DNA from: Argentina anserina
Lineage: Eukaryota; Streptophyta; Magnoliopsida; Rosales; Rosaceae
NCBI RefSeq assembly: GCF_933775445.1
Contig: NC_065873.1
Location: forward strand, 1,426,001 to 1,490,000
Direction: 5' to 3'
Length of the DNA: 64,000 nt
In this document: positions 1-18,200 of the stretch, piece after piece
How the letters are laid out: each line of letters opens with the position of its first letter
How positions within the stretch are numbered: the first letter of the stretch is position 1
Translations under genes and position numbers: made by a program
Notes under the pieces: generated by a model
Told to the model about the DNA's origin: nothing
Databases searched by the model: none
The model's input: only the letters and a program-made list of their open reading frames with translations

Positions 1-96
1 GAGCAATATAACCCAACCATAGAAAAGGATGATTTCAATAGCTATGAGAATTACAAGTCTGTACGGAGCTATCTTGTGATGAGAAACAGAAACTTA

Positions 97-257
97 CCCG
101 ACCATGAAGGCACCAAGCATAACACCTGTGATATCCTCATCACATTCAAAAAGGCGGAAACCCAAGATGTTGAAACTCATCTCAATATCTCACGGTCTTG
201 TTGTAATCGGGGGGGCACGCATGCCTTTCTTCGCCATAACTAGGGTTTCTCGTTTAG
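97..257 (-). other. Possible 5' exon(s) of a gene leaving the window on the left
   Basis: On the minus strand a short reading frame starts at an ATG near position 184 (MSFNILGFRLFECDED...) and reaches a good donor, CGG|gtaag, near position 98; an alternative ATG lies further upstream near 213. The run ending GVMLGAFMVG looks protein-like, and a cDNA-style AACCCTAG leader sequence lies upstream. The rest of any gene would lie left of the window. I do not recognise the product, and chance is a real alternative. The remainder of 1-471 shows nothing else I can name. Confidence 0.2.
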
Positions 258-479
258 TCTCCTCTTAGTTTATTGTAGAGATAATAAGACGACCCGTACG
301 TGGGCCTTTAGTCCGGCCCGACCCACTTATGATTTTTGTTGTTGTAAAAGATCGTCCCCTTGTGGCCTTGTCCAACATCTCCTATTGATACGAACATATC
401 ATCAAACTATGCAAGAACATCTCTTGTAAAATCATCATGCAACTTCACATTCTTTTCTTCAATTAACTGGTGTTGAATC

Positions 480-974
480 TAGGAGTGGACACGGGACAAG
501 ATGGGACGGGACGGGGCTCATCTCATGTCTCGTTCCACTCTTTTGAATCGGGACGGGACGAGGGTTTTTAAGAATGCATCTCACTCGATATTAATCCCGG
601 TTGGGACGGGACGAGATTGAGACGGGACGGGACAAATCCCATCTTCCTATGAAGTTAAATAAAAACCTATATTTTTACTTTTTCATATAAAAAATAACAT
701 TTAATAATGAAATTTTAACAAAAAACAATACATATTATGTTCAAAATATTATAATTTACCTATTATTTGAGTTGATATAATTTTGGAGTTATTAAGAACA
801 TAAATTAGTTACATTTTGATACAAATATATAAGAATTTTTAAGTTTTCATTAAAGGTGGGACGGGACGGGACGAAGCGGGATATAAATTATCCGTCCCAC
901 ATCCCATCCCACTATTATGAAACGGGACGGGATCGGGACGGATTCGGGATTTCCGTTTTTTATACCCACCCCTA
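480..974. mobile_element. Non-autonomous hAT-type MITE, 495 bp, with 8-bp target duplication
   Basis: The element begins TAGGAGTGG and ends CCACCCCTA, imperfect terminal inverted repeats of the kind seen in hAT elements. It is flanked by a perfect 8-bp direct repeat, GTTGAATC, at 472-479 and 975-982; 8-bp duplications are the hallmark of the hAT superfamily. Both subterminal regions are packed with GGGACGGGAC-type repeats (and their complement), while the core from about 650 to 850 is very AT-rich. There is no transposase frame, so it would depend on an enzyme in trans. The boundaries are read directly; the superfamily call follows from duplication length and terminal sequence. Confidence 0.75.
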
Positions 975-985
975 GTTGAATCAGT

Positions 986-1117
986 AAACTGGTAGAGGCT
1001 AATCGAGCCGCGGACTTTGTTGCTAAATTAGCCTTAAAGAATGAATGCGTGCCCATAAGCGAATCTAAGAGGAGGCAAGCCCAGCGTCTGTTGAGCAATA
1101 AATTCCATTCTTGCTGA
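986..1117 (+). mobile_element. RNase H-like retroelement relic (C-terminal fragment)
   Basis: A short open stretch reads ISKLVEANRAADFVAKLALK before a TGA at 1115-1117. The 'EANRAADFVAKLA' run resembles the C-terminal 'REANRAADxLAKLG' signature of plant RNase H-like domains found in LINE-type retroelements and derived genes. There is no upstream reverse transcriptase in the window, and the hAT-type MITE abuts the fragment on the left, so it is a broken relic at best. Resemblance by eye only. Confidence 0.35.
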
Positions 1118-3240
1118 ATTTTTGCTATCCCTGTTGGGTAAAACCCATGACTTCCAGTTAAAAGCCATCAGTTTCTCTTGTGTCTTTCTTCAGTCTCCCT
1201 CTCCCCTTATCTCAACCTCATCAGATGTAAGTTGGTTCAAAGAATAGAGACCGTTTTGGTGTTTCACTCCTTGATTCATGAGATAGAAACTGGGTTGTCT
1301 CATGGCCTTTTATAATATACTTAATTATAATGCACCTAAGCTTGCATTTATTGATTTAACCTGATCTAATGGATTTGAATACAATATCCACAAGATAATA
1401 GAGGTCTTTAGTTGATTTTAAGGGATGTGCGACTGTCTATCCGATCTATGAACCATATTGAACATGTATTATACTCTGATTTTAATCAGTTTCACATTGA
1501 GTTTGGAATTTGCACCGCGGTAGTGCTTGGATGTTAGCATATTGGGTTTGAGAAAACTTTTCTCCATATATTTCTTATTATTTGTCATTCTAGTTTTTTC
1601 CCAATTTTCTTTTATTCCTAGTTTTTCATATATCTTTACTGCTATTAATCGTCTATATAATTTTTTTTGTTTTCGAATAGAATCTACATAGCTTAAATAT
1701 TTTTCCGCTCACATAATTTTTTAACGTTAGATCTGCCACTGTGCATGCCTTTCAAATTGAATTCGATCTGAACCCGCCTCGGTCCAACCTTCACATTCGA
1801 ATGCTAGAATTCTAACTTCTGATGCTAAAATTCTAGCATCCCCCCCTATGACCTTGTTCATGGCCCCTTTTGATTTTTTGTCTTTGTTTCACCAAAAAAA
1901 AAAAACTAATTCGTGCAAATGTGTAATTCATAATCATTCAAACACAACTACTGTTTCCATAGTAGATCAATTCGTATACATAATCATATCCATATAAAAA
2001 AACTTAACCGATACAGAAAAGATGAACTTGGAAAATGTTGCTACTTTGCTTGGAAATGGAAAGCACACGTATGCGCGAGCTTTGTTTGACAAAATTTAGT
2101 CTCAAATGGAGAGCTATTTCTGCAACTAAGTGCAGCAACGTTCTTTGACTAACTGTCTTTTTTATATTAATTTTTTAACTATATGATTTGTGTGTATAGA
2201 AATATGTTTACTAAATTCATTTGTAAGATTATAATACTACTATCTAGTATTTTCAGCAGGATCTGTACCTCCCTATACATTAACCTGATGTTAGAAATGA
2301 GTCAAAATTCAGGTTTTTGAAGAACGAAGATGCACGACATATATACTCTCTACTAAAAAGATAATGATTTGTTACAGTGCATAGCTCCCATAGAAGCAAA
2401 GACTCCATATTGTATATAGGAAATAATCTCATCATTCTCATGCAAAACCTTAGAAATTGTGTTAAGATGGGGCTAGATTAGAGGTAATTAATTCCCTTTC
2501 AGCGTACCAAATAAAAAATTCTTCCCAGGATGTTATCAGGAGAGAAGATATAATCAAGAATTCTACCTAGAAACGAGGCTAATTAACTTGTTCCTCAGCA
2601 AATCGCGTAGCAAGAAATGATTCCATATCATGCAATCTGGTTGGATTCTTTATAAGCAACCAAACAATATAAACTTATAAAGCAAACAAACCAACCCAAA
2701 TGTTTAAATTTATCTCGATCAGCAAAAAGCGATCCTCTAAAGACAAGTGTAGGTGGTTACTAATACAAACTCTACCATGTAAGACTCAAATAGTCTTGTA
2801 CATTCAAAGATTCGATTTCATGGTAGGAGTAAGTTTTGGATTATCCAATATCTTTAAGAATGTATTTCAATGCATCTCATCTCAATTTCATATAAGTAAA
2901 CATGCTTATACCTTTGCACCTAAGCTCGTTATGAGATTTAGAGTATTCATCGACTAGCTACTTATTAATGCTCAAACGTCAATGATATATTACGTTAGTT
3001 ACTGTTATAGTTAGTGACAATTTCTGATCGCTAATTCATGTTTTACACCAAGAAAACAAAACTTTGACTCCACTATCAGAAAACTCAGAAAGTGACACAA
3101 GGTTGAGTCTTTGGTTGGCTCTCTCTTCCCAATTTGAAGTTTTGAACCCTATTTTAGTCCCTCCAAATCTCCCATAGTCCCTCCCACACCCTAACCCACC
3201 CTCCAAATCTGTTAAATAACTGTGGCGGGCGCCTTCCCAT
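1118..3240. other. Intergenic region without a recognisable gene
   Basis: AT-rich spacer upstream of the first squalene epoxidase gene. Short open frames here have no protein-like composition or splice context. The last ~200 bases (C-rich, then a TATA box) belong to the promoter of the next gene. I see no RNA gene or clear repeat. Confidence 0.5.
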
Positions 3241-3273
3241 TTTAACCCTGGAAAGCCAGACACAACAAGTCTC

Positions 3274-3280
3274 TATATAA
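3274..3280 (+). promoter_or_regulatory. TATA box of first squalene epoxidase gene
   Basis: TATATAA sits about 160 bases upstream of the ATG at 3441, inside CTCTATATAAACACC. This spacing fits a plant core promoter with a leader of roughly 130 bases. Confidence 0.55.
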
Positions 3281-3440
3281 ACACCTCTCCTAGCTGTCTC
3301 TAACCATCAAAGTCCCCTCACTTCATCACACATCCCCACACGTAAAACCCAAATCACACAAACTCCACAACCCACAAGAACCGGAACAGGAACAAGAAGC
3401 AAAGCCAGAGCTTTCCCCATTGTTGTTCAATCTCAACAAG

Positions 3441-6252
<2,812 letters not shown>

Positions 6253-8660
6253 AGACGTCATACAAGCATACTCTCGGAGTAAAAATTGATACATGGATGT
6301 TTCTTTTATTGTAAAACCAATCTGTATCATATCAACTGCATTCGATACTCCCATAAAAATGAATATCACGATGGGGGTTCGATGCTCAAGTTAGGAAAGA
6401 ACAATGACTATGTTCTTAATTCTTTTAGGATTTGTTCTTCTGCAGTGGAGAAAACAAGCTCCATGAAATTTGTAACTGTATGAAACTATAGCAGTTGGTA
6501 AATAATAACATATATTTTGGGTCACTATCTTACTCTCTTTCAAGTTTCAACTACATATTCTCTTTGGCTTTCAATTCACATAAGATGAATATGTACAAAG
6601 TCAGCTATTGTTGGCTTTCCCATATTCCAAATTTCCAACAACCATGGTTTTTGTCCCCATGCCATTTTCTTTTCATGTTTTAATTGCATGACATATCTCT
6701 ATACCTGACGTGAAGCCACATTATTATGAAGGGACCATATTAATTAAAATGGCTGAAATGATTGTACTTAGTTCATATTCTTCTTTGTCCTCTTGTAATT
6801 TTCTTCTTCTACATGATTTGTATACTCATGCATGTGTTTCATAAGGGTCACTAATAATGCAGAATATCAACTATGGTGTGCTATTCCATGCATGGATTTT
6901 ATCATATCAGTGTACCTGGTGATATGTGACATAGACTAATTTATTAGCTGTCATGAGAAATTAATTAGTATACCGAGGGAGGATGAGGAACTGGGTTTGT
7001 ATTAGGCTAGCTCACATCCAATAATTTTATATATCAAGCTTCTGACTTGCTGAGTTTTACATCCCATAATCACATTCATTCAATTATTTTCACTGAGAGA
7101 GATACAGGAAGTTCTCTAATCCTTGTGAAATACAATTAATATGAGTATTCTTGGCTTATAGTGCTCTGTTCTCAAAATACAATTTACCCAGAACATATGA
7201 ACCAAAATATACTGCAATTAACCAATGATGTCCTTTATGAGTATCAGCATTTATAAAACACCCAATATTCTAATGTTGGATGAATGCATTTGGGGCATGG
7301 GATATACTCTAACACATAAAAGTCTTGTACCTGATAATCGTCGATTACTGGTAAATTAAAAGTTGCTTCCTGCTTCCTTTAATTTTGGATCTTGCAAAAT
7401 TTTTGAAATTGACAAGAGATTAGGTAGTGCAGTGATCAGTAAGGTCCAGACGATAAATCTACATCTAAAACTGAGAAATACTTCTTCATGCATGCCTGAT
7501 ATATCTAACAGGACATATAAACTTGAAGAGTGAACCCTTCTTTTGTTCATATCAGCTTAAGCTTATGAAATTCAATAGTTCTCTAATGTATCAGCACTTT
7601 GATGGCACGAAATTCGTGTTTCATAATCATACAACCAATCTATATATCCACTCTACTTCCTTGTCGATCTGCAGATTGTTTGAATGAAACACAAATGCTC
7701 ACACAGCTGTATAAAATACATTGCAGTGGCTAGTTAGACATGAGAAATATTACTGGAAATACTTTTCTCCAAGTATGATGAGGTCTGCTAGGTGTACTAT
7801 GTAATTGGAAAAATAGTGTTCAAGTATGGGTAATATAACAATAGTACACAGTTGTATGCACAATAAGTTTCAAATTTTAAAACGATAGTCACCCTGACTT
7901 GACCTAGCAACCACCTATGTGATAGAAATCATAGAATATTGTTGGAGACTGCAGACATAATCAGTTTCTGCTGTAATTTTGTTTACATGAGTAGAGAAAT
8001 GTGTTTTTCTTCTGTCTTACCTTTTTAAATATTTTAAACTATCACTACTAGCTCTGATCACCCCCAGTTTGGCACCCATGGTTTCAAAAACTAAAGAAAA
8101 TTAGTTTTTGACCTTGCATCTCTGGAGTTTTAATAATCTGTACTACATATATGTTGTCCACAACTTCCGACATATCACCAACCCCCATCTCTGACCAAAA
8201 TTCAGTCTAACTTGGACAACCATTCAATTGCTACTCAATCACTTATTTACCATGAAAATCATCTTTTGGCAATTAAGTAACTATACTGATCAGTGATGAC
8301 AAATTTAGTAGTGGTGTTATTGGGAGTTGATTGGTAAATTGGTGAAGAGGACCAATTGTAAATTTTTCGCGGTGTCCCAATTTTTCAGTATGTTACATTG
8401 TTAGACTCACATGTTGTATCATATTGTCCTCAACTTAACTACTCGTGTCTGAAAGATCCATCTCATTATGGTAATATTATGCACGAGACTGTTGCTAGTA
8501 CAAATATTTTAATAGAGAATCCTAAATTGCCAACTTTTTTTTTTTATGTATTCTGGTGTACAAATATAGAACCCTATTCAAATGGTGGGCGCTTGACTTA
8601 TCCATGTTTTGATCACATAAACCCCAATTTGCCTAAAAAGCAGTTTTCGAAAGTTGGCTG
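6253..8660. other. Spacer between the two squalene epoxidase genes
   Basis: The first ~300 bases are the likely 3' UTR of copy 1. The rest is AT-rich with no protein-like frame, no leftover epoxidase exon that I can see, and no clear transposon ends. The last few hundred bases are the promoter of copy 2. Confidence 0.5.
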
Positions 8661-8664
8661 AGTC

Positions 8665-8672
8665 TATATAAA
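8665..8672 (+). promoter_or_regulatory. TATA box of second squalene epoxidase gene
   Basis: TATATAAA in the context GAGTCTATATAAAGGCGCC, about 65 bases upstream of the ATG at 8736. The leader would be shorter than that of copy 1, and the surrounding promoter differs visibly from copy 1, so the two copies may be expressed differently. Confidence 0.6.
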
Positions 8673-8735
8673 GGCGCCAAGTTTTTAGTTGAATCACAAA
8701 CTCAAACACTTGCAGTAGTGCCTCAGAGAACAAAA

Positions 8736-11605
<2,870 letters not shown>

Positions 11606-12297
11606 ACAAGAATAAATACTATTATTGGCATGGAGCAACTTTCAACATTGTATGATAATTAGTTTGTAAGAGTATAGATTCTTCAATGTAACAATTTCAG
11701 GCTCTATCCAAGCCAGAGTTTGAGAAGAAAATCATTGTACCAAAAAGGCTGAAATTCAATGAAAGGAGACTATGAGAGATTTCTTTCCACAAGCTATTAT
11801 CCAGAAGAACAGATCAACATTTGGAAGAACACCAATCTTTTCTTCCTAGCGTAGACTCAACAGCGTTAAACCTAGCAAGCACAGCAGTAACATCTTTAGC
11901 CAAATTAACAACTTTCCACCTCGAGGGGTCTAGATTTTGAGCATCATCATTTCCTAGTCCCCCTCGAGGTGGTATGAGCTTAACTGTCGCGATCACTAAA
12001 GAACTGAGAGTCGAAGCTAACCAAAATCACCAACTCCTCTTGGTGAACTGTGACGGTCTCCCCACCACCTATGGTGGAGGATCCTTACCAACTATTAGAA
12101 GCTAGAAACCATGCCCAAGAGGCTCACAAAGTATTCCCCGGGTGACCAGGACTCAATAGAAAATACAAAATTGGATCGGGTTATTAACCAAAATGAACCC
12201 GACCCGACCCGGACCAGCCTGGCCCAACCCGAGCCTTCTTCTACTCAAATTCTAAAGAAAGCTTCAGAAACCTCTCTCAAATTCTCAAAATCCCAAA
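11606..12297. other. Spacer with an 18-bp-arm hairpin
   Basis: Contains the 3' UTR of the second epoxidase gene and the leader of the ARM-repeat gene. A near-perfect inverted repeat lies at 11916-11933 (CCACCTCGAGGGGTCTAG) and 11954-11972 with a 20-base loop. A smaller palindrome, CCACCTATGGTGG, lies near 12067. Just upstream of the ATG are several CCCGACCCG-type words. No gene is recognised. Confidence 0.4.
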
Positions 12298-15200
12298 ATG
12301 GAAAAACCACAGAGCCACTTCATACTCCCCCACTCCACCTCGTCGGAGCTCTCAGACTCCTCACCGGAGTCGATGACGTCAGTCACGCTCGGCCGCGCAC
12401 TCTCCTCTCTCCTCTCCGCTCGCCCCAAAAAGCTACACGACGCCGTTTCGCGGCTCTCTCCCGACTCCACCGCCTCCTCCGTCTCCGCCTCCCTCGACGA
12501 CTCCCTCCGCTTCCTCCACAACTACCTAAACGACGCCGCTCGCAGAAATCAGCCTCTCGATGAAGTCATCATCCCTATGCTCGATCACGTAAGCCAAAAT
12601 CTCATCTCCGAATCCAAAATTAGTGCTTAAATTCGCTTTTATCTGATTGTTGTTATTAAATTTGAGACTCAGTGGTTGAGGAACAAGGATTCGAAGCACG
12701 GCGGCCAAGCTATGGTGGTTTTGAACTGGCTATTTCAAGAGGAGTTGATTTTCCGAGCTGTTGCGGCGGCGCTGGTTCGAGTTTTGTCGACGAAGGATGA
12801 CCGGTTCGTTGTGCTCGGGTGGTGTACTTTTGTGCGTGCTGTGTTGGAGTATGAGAGCTGTGTTACTCAATTTTCGATGACCGGTAAAGAAATCTAAGCT
12901 TGTTTCAAGTAAAATGAAGTTGATATTAGTGTGTTTAGTGATGGAGGTTGATTTTACATGCTTGAAATTACAGGAATTAAGGAGAGGTATCCTGATTTGT
13001 TGAAGATACTCACGTCGTGCATTCTGCAGCTCTTAGTTGTTATGCAGAAAGGAAGGTAAATGATAATGACTCGTCGCGAGATTTGAGTGTTTTTACTACT
13101 GTATGTGTTGTGAATGCTTTGATGCATTGAGTGCTTTTTTGTTTGTTTTAGTTGGTCTCATGTTCAGTTGCGTTTTTGTTTTGGTAGCACTTTGCAGGAT
13201 GGATATGAACTTCCATCTCGCCTTGCCGTGTCTGCCGCTGATTGTTTTCTGGCTCTCTCGGAAGCATTGATCAGAAAAGGTAATGTTCCGAGTAGCAAGG
13301 CAAAGTTATCAGATTCAAAGGCACAAAAGCGGCCGGTTACATTGTTGTCCGTTGATGGTGGTGATAAGAAAACAAAACTAGCTCCTGCCTCAAACATGGA
13401 ATTGGACTATGTACTTTGGGATCATTTAGAGGAAGTTCTTGGTCTAGTGCAGAAACTCCTTGCTGTAAGTTCCATACTTTTGCTTTTGGTTTCACCTAAC
13501 TTCAGCATAGTGCGTTTAAGATGTTGGAGATTTAAGTTTAGAATGTTGTGCTATTGATATTGGCCGGTCATTCTGTTTTTATTTGATTGCGTACATAATT
13601 CGTAATAGATAGCTACATTTATTATTCTCAAGTGAGAAATAATTCAAATAAATAGCCATTAGGTTTAAATACAGTCATAAATCTCAGCCCTCAAATTTTC
13701 AATTTGGTCATGCTGTTAAATTTAATTACGTAAGTAAATTTTAGAAAGAAGACTTCCATGATACGTTCATCTTGTTGTCATTAATTATTTGGTGTAACTG
13801 TCTAAGATTCTTCAAAACAGAAACTTATTACATCTTGTTTGATCTACTTGAAGTTTGTAGCTTGTTAATTTTATTATATGCACTTCAGTGGAGCAGAAAA
13901 AGCCGACCCTTACATTCCAAAGGATTGGAGCAAGTGCTTAAGTGGTTGCAGGAGATTAAAGAACATTATCAGAACGTGAAAGCTGAGGCAGGTCCTTTAT
14001 CCATCTTTATAAATATTACAAATCTTATGGTGTCTAACTTGTGTGGGTTATGATGACTTGTTTGTAACATGAAAGACAGGCTCGAAGGTCATCAAAACTG
14101 GAATAGTGCTGCTATCTTCTTGTTGGAAGCACTATGGCATGCTAATGCATTTGGAAGATCAAAAATTTTCCCAGCATTACAAAGAATTGCTAGACCAATA
14201 CTTAGCAGGCATACAGGTTAGATATAACTACTTTAAGTTTCATTATGTTCTGTAATCTATGATTTTATGATTGACTTTTGGTTAATGAAGATTGTAAGGT
14301 AATAAGATTTTATTGTTCGTACGCTATATCTCAGAGTTTCTCATCGGTCTTGATTTCTTCCACTTTCTAGGTGTTTCAATAATTTATTTGCATGACTTCT
14401 ATTTAGTTTCACTTGATGGAATCACTAGCTTACTGATACAGTTTATGTCTGTGTGTGTGTCCAGTTTTATGCAGGTCAGACTGAGAATAAGGATGGGAGT
14501 GCTGAGACCATAAAGTTTTTTCTGAATTGTTTATTCCTTCTACTGGGGCGATTTGATAGTAAGAAATTTGAGAGTGTAGTCTCAGAATACGGGATGAGGA
14601 TATCTCAGGTTCTTTTACCACAGGTAATATTTGAGGTTTTGAAGAAAATTTCTATTATATTCTAAGAACTCCGTTCAGCTAGGTGGTTTGCATGTTATTA
14701 TAGTATGCGTCTGTTGAAAAGCTTCTAAATGTGTAACCCAGAATCTTAGCAAATATATGTTATTGAGAGTAGCTTACCTGGAACTGTGATTGCATGTGAG
14801 ATTGTTATTTTGCTTGTCAACTATAAATTACTTGGTGCACATCAAATTCCAAAAGTTATAATTGTGGACATAGTAAATTGAGCTCTATTCCCTTGAGTGA
14901 TATAACTGGGCAGGGAAGTATATGAAGCTAGTATTTCCAAGTGTGATTTGATACTACTATCTTACTACCAACATCTGCTCTATGATTTAGATATAGGTTA
15001 TGTAATTGGTCCTGGGAGGTTAATCTATTATGGTTCTGTTCTGAAAAAGTAGTAACCATAATAGATTAATGGATAGTTAACATAAATTCTATGAATGAAG
15101 ATCAGTTATCTTTTCGTACTGTTCAATTAACTGTGTATTGCACTTAGTTTCGAAATTACTTCTTAAAAGCTATTGTTTTTCTGATTTTCCTGCTAATATT

Positions 15201-18200
15201 TTATTTTCATTTTGCAGCTTCATTCTGCCGCTGATGATGTTATTGACGGGGTTTTAGGCATATTCAAAGTGTTAATATTTAAACAAAAATCACCTGGAAG
15301 CAGTCTCACTGACACCGGGGAGGTGGATGCTGTACTTCCTTTGCTGATTCACCTTCTAGATGAACGGGATGGCACAGCAAGAGCTGTGGTTCTGCTTATC
15401 GCAGAATACTGCTTGATGTAGATTTCTTCTTCTATACTTTTTTTACAGTTGGATTGATGAGTTTGTGATATCTCCTTCATTTCCTTGTAACTGATTGACA
15501 ATTTGGCATAAATGATCCACCAGGAGCAGAGACAGCCAATGCATTGAAGAAGTTATTGAACGCCTTGCTTCTGCAAATCTTCAACAAAGGAGGAATGCAG
15601 TTGATGTTATATCAAAGGTCATACATTTGTCGTCAGATTCAAAGAACGTGCATTCCCAGCTACCATGGTACGAAGAATGTTCTGTCTGATTTATTGTTTC
15701 GTATTAGCATGATGTTTTTCATCATTCAGCCTTTATACACTTTTTTTTCTCTCTGATAATTGCAGGCAAGATATAGCAAAGCAATGCCTTCTTCTACTTG
15801 AAGATGAAGATATTGCGATTCGGGAAAAAGTGTCCAGTTTGCTTCCATTGATTGGTTCGTCTAATATTTGAAGTTCTAAACTATGATTCATACCAAGTGT
15901 TATGTTACATTTTCAATGTACATGCTTTCTGTGTACACTTGTTTCATAATACAAAATAGTTCTTAGGAGAAAATAAAAAAGTTCTTAGGACAAGATTATT
16001 ATTAATATATGTTATACTTGAACCATGTTCTATGTTGAGAGTAAAAGTGATATTTTTTTACAATGCTTTCAGCACTACCATTATCAGTAAAAATATGCAT
16101 TTAGTTGTTGTGGATAATTAATCACACTTTTCTTGCAGACCCTTTATTAGTTCTACCTGCTTTAGTTAATCTAATTTACTCCGGGAATGAAAGAATGCAA
16201 TCGACTGCCAGTGATGCCTGTGTTGTGGTGCTCAAACATCATAGCCAGAATGCTGAAGTCATATGTATGCTGCTTGACTGTCTTAGGTATTTTTCCATTT
16301 CATTTCATTATTGTTTCCTGCATATTTCTGAGTTCAATATATCCCACATATTTACAAAGTTGTAAAAGGTATTGGGTTTTTGTTATAAAAGTGTGTAGAA
16401 TTGACATTGCGAAAGGGAATATATTCGAGAATCTTGGTTTGCTCTGCTATGGTCTCCGGTTTGGGGTCAAACGCGTCATAGTTAGCAAAAGGCTATAATT
16501 TATGGAATGAAACTGCAAAATGGGGTTGGGGGATTTCTGGATATAAAAATTTTAAAAAATATGTATGTTAGACATTAAAGAACAGCTTAACCATTTTGAC
16601 TTGTTCTTCCTTGCAGCAACCTCAGCCAAAGTGTAAATCTTAACAGTATTGGAGATACAGGTATGTTTATATGTTACCACTAGCCATTGTGTTTCATGGG
16701 GGAGAAATAGTTAAACCTGTTTCTTCTTTTTTCTTTTCTTTTTTGGAAGGCCAGCCAGGCTGCATATTTTAGTGTAGATTTTTATGTAAATATAAGTGTC
16801 TAAATCCTGCAGTTTAGAATATACTATACAAGCTCTCTCCTAGTTTTTCTGCAGTTTAGGATATGCTATTTTCACATGTTCTTCTTTCAACAAATTCTTT
16901 TTTTTTAATAATTATCTTGTCTGTTTCTTGTGCTTCTAAATGGATCAAATGTCTGGGAGAATATAATAGTAAATATCAGCTTCAGTCAAAATTAGTTCCC
17001 TTTTTCCTTTATTGGTTTCTGCTTTCAATACTATGATTATTGCTTCTATAGTGTTAAGTACTATTCTAATATGAGCTCCTATTTGGAACTTGCAGTCCCG
17101 AAATTGGAGAGTGATCGAGTACTTAGGCTAATCCCAGAGTGGTCTAAAAGTGTAAGATGATGGAAACAGAAAGTTTTGCGCAATTCTCTATTATTTTTAA
17201 GGACATGTACAGCTGGATGATTTTTTTTTGCCTATTGATTTCTCACAGGTCCAAAGCTGGAACTTCTTGATTGAACCGTTGATTGACAAGATGTTTGCAG
17301 AGCCATCAAACGCAAACATTGTTAGGTTTTTGAGTCATATAAGTGAGCACTTGGCAGAAGCTTCTGATGTAGTGATATCTTGTGTTCTAAAGCATGTTAA
17401 ACGACGTAAAGAGTGAGTACATAAACATGACGTGCTAGTTTGTGAAATTAAATGTCTATAGAGATCTAGGAGTTGCACATCTATGCCTGTATAGCGGCCT
17501 TGGGTCTATGTACTTCTCGTACTTGTGTTCTTAAAGTTGGATATATTAAAAACAATTTAAAAAATACAAGTTATGAACTTCAGCTTGTATTACTCATCCT
17601 TATGTGTTGGTGTGCTGCAAACTTAGTCGCCATTGAAATATGCTACTATTCCTATAAATGATAGTCTTAAAATTACTATTGGTGGTCAGTGTCTTCCGTT
17701 TAGCTTTTGCATAAAGAGGAGCTTTCTAAAGTAACATGGTTGACAGAGTGAATATAAGGCTTCCTAGTTTGAAAAAATTGTTAGAATAAGGGTCTCTGGC
17801 AATGAGCTTTCACCCTAAAGTCGTGTTTGGCAGAGTATAGAATCTGCAGACCTTTAATTTTTCAGCCTTTCTAAGAAATCGATCTTCTTTCTGCTTTTGT
17901 TTTTCTTGTAATGTAATCTTTCCTTGTCCTCTTGCAGGATGGATGACAGCAGCTTATCTGGATTGGAGTGTCAAACCTATAATAATGATGACTCTGGAAA
18001 ATTGCAACAGACCCTTTTTGAACACCTTTGCCCGTTGCTGGTAATTAAGATGCTTCCGCTGAGAGTATTTAATGATCTTGATTCAACTGTCATGTATGGC
18101 CGTCTTTCCAATCAAGAAATTATTCATGGTATGCATTCCTCTCTCATCTCCTTCTGCCCTATAATATTAGAGCCCTGATGGTGTTGTTATAGTTTGTAAT

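Noticed and set aside
11814..11996. Minus-strand 60-codon frame with DPSRWKVVNLAKDVTAVL
   Set aside because: Protein-like at first sight, but it runs through the CTCGAGG hairpin, has no partner exon and no family I recognise.
12111..12563. A 150-codon frame overlapping the first exon of the ARM gene
   Set aside because: It is a shadow of the Ser/Leu-rich exon in another frame; the ARM frame continues through 22 phase-matched introns.
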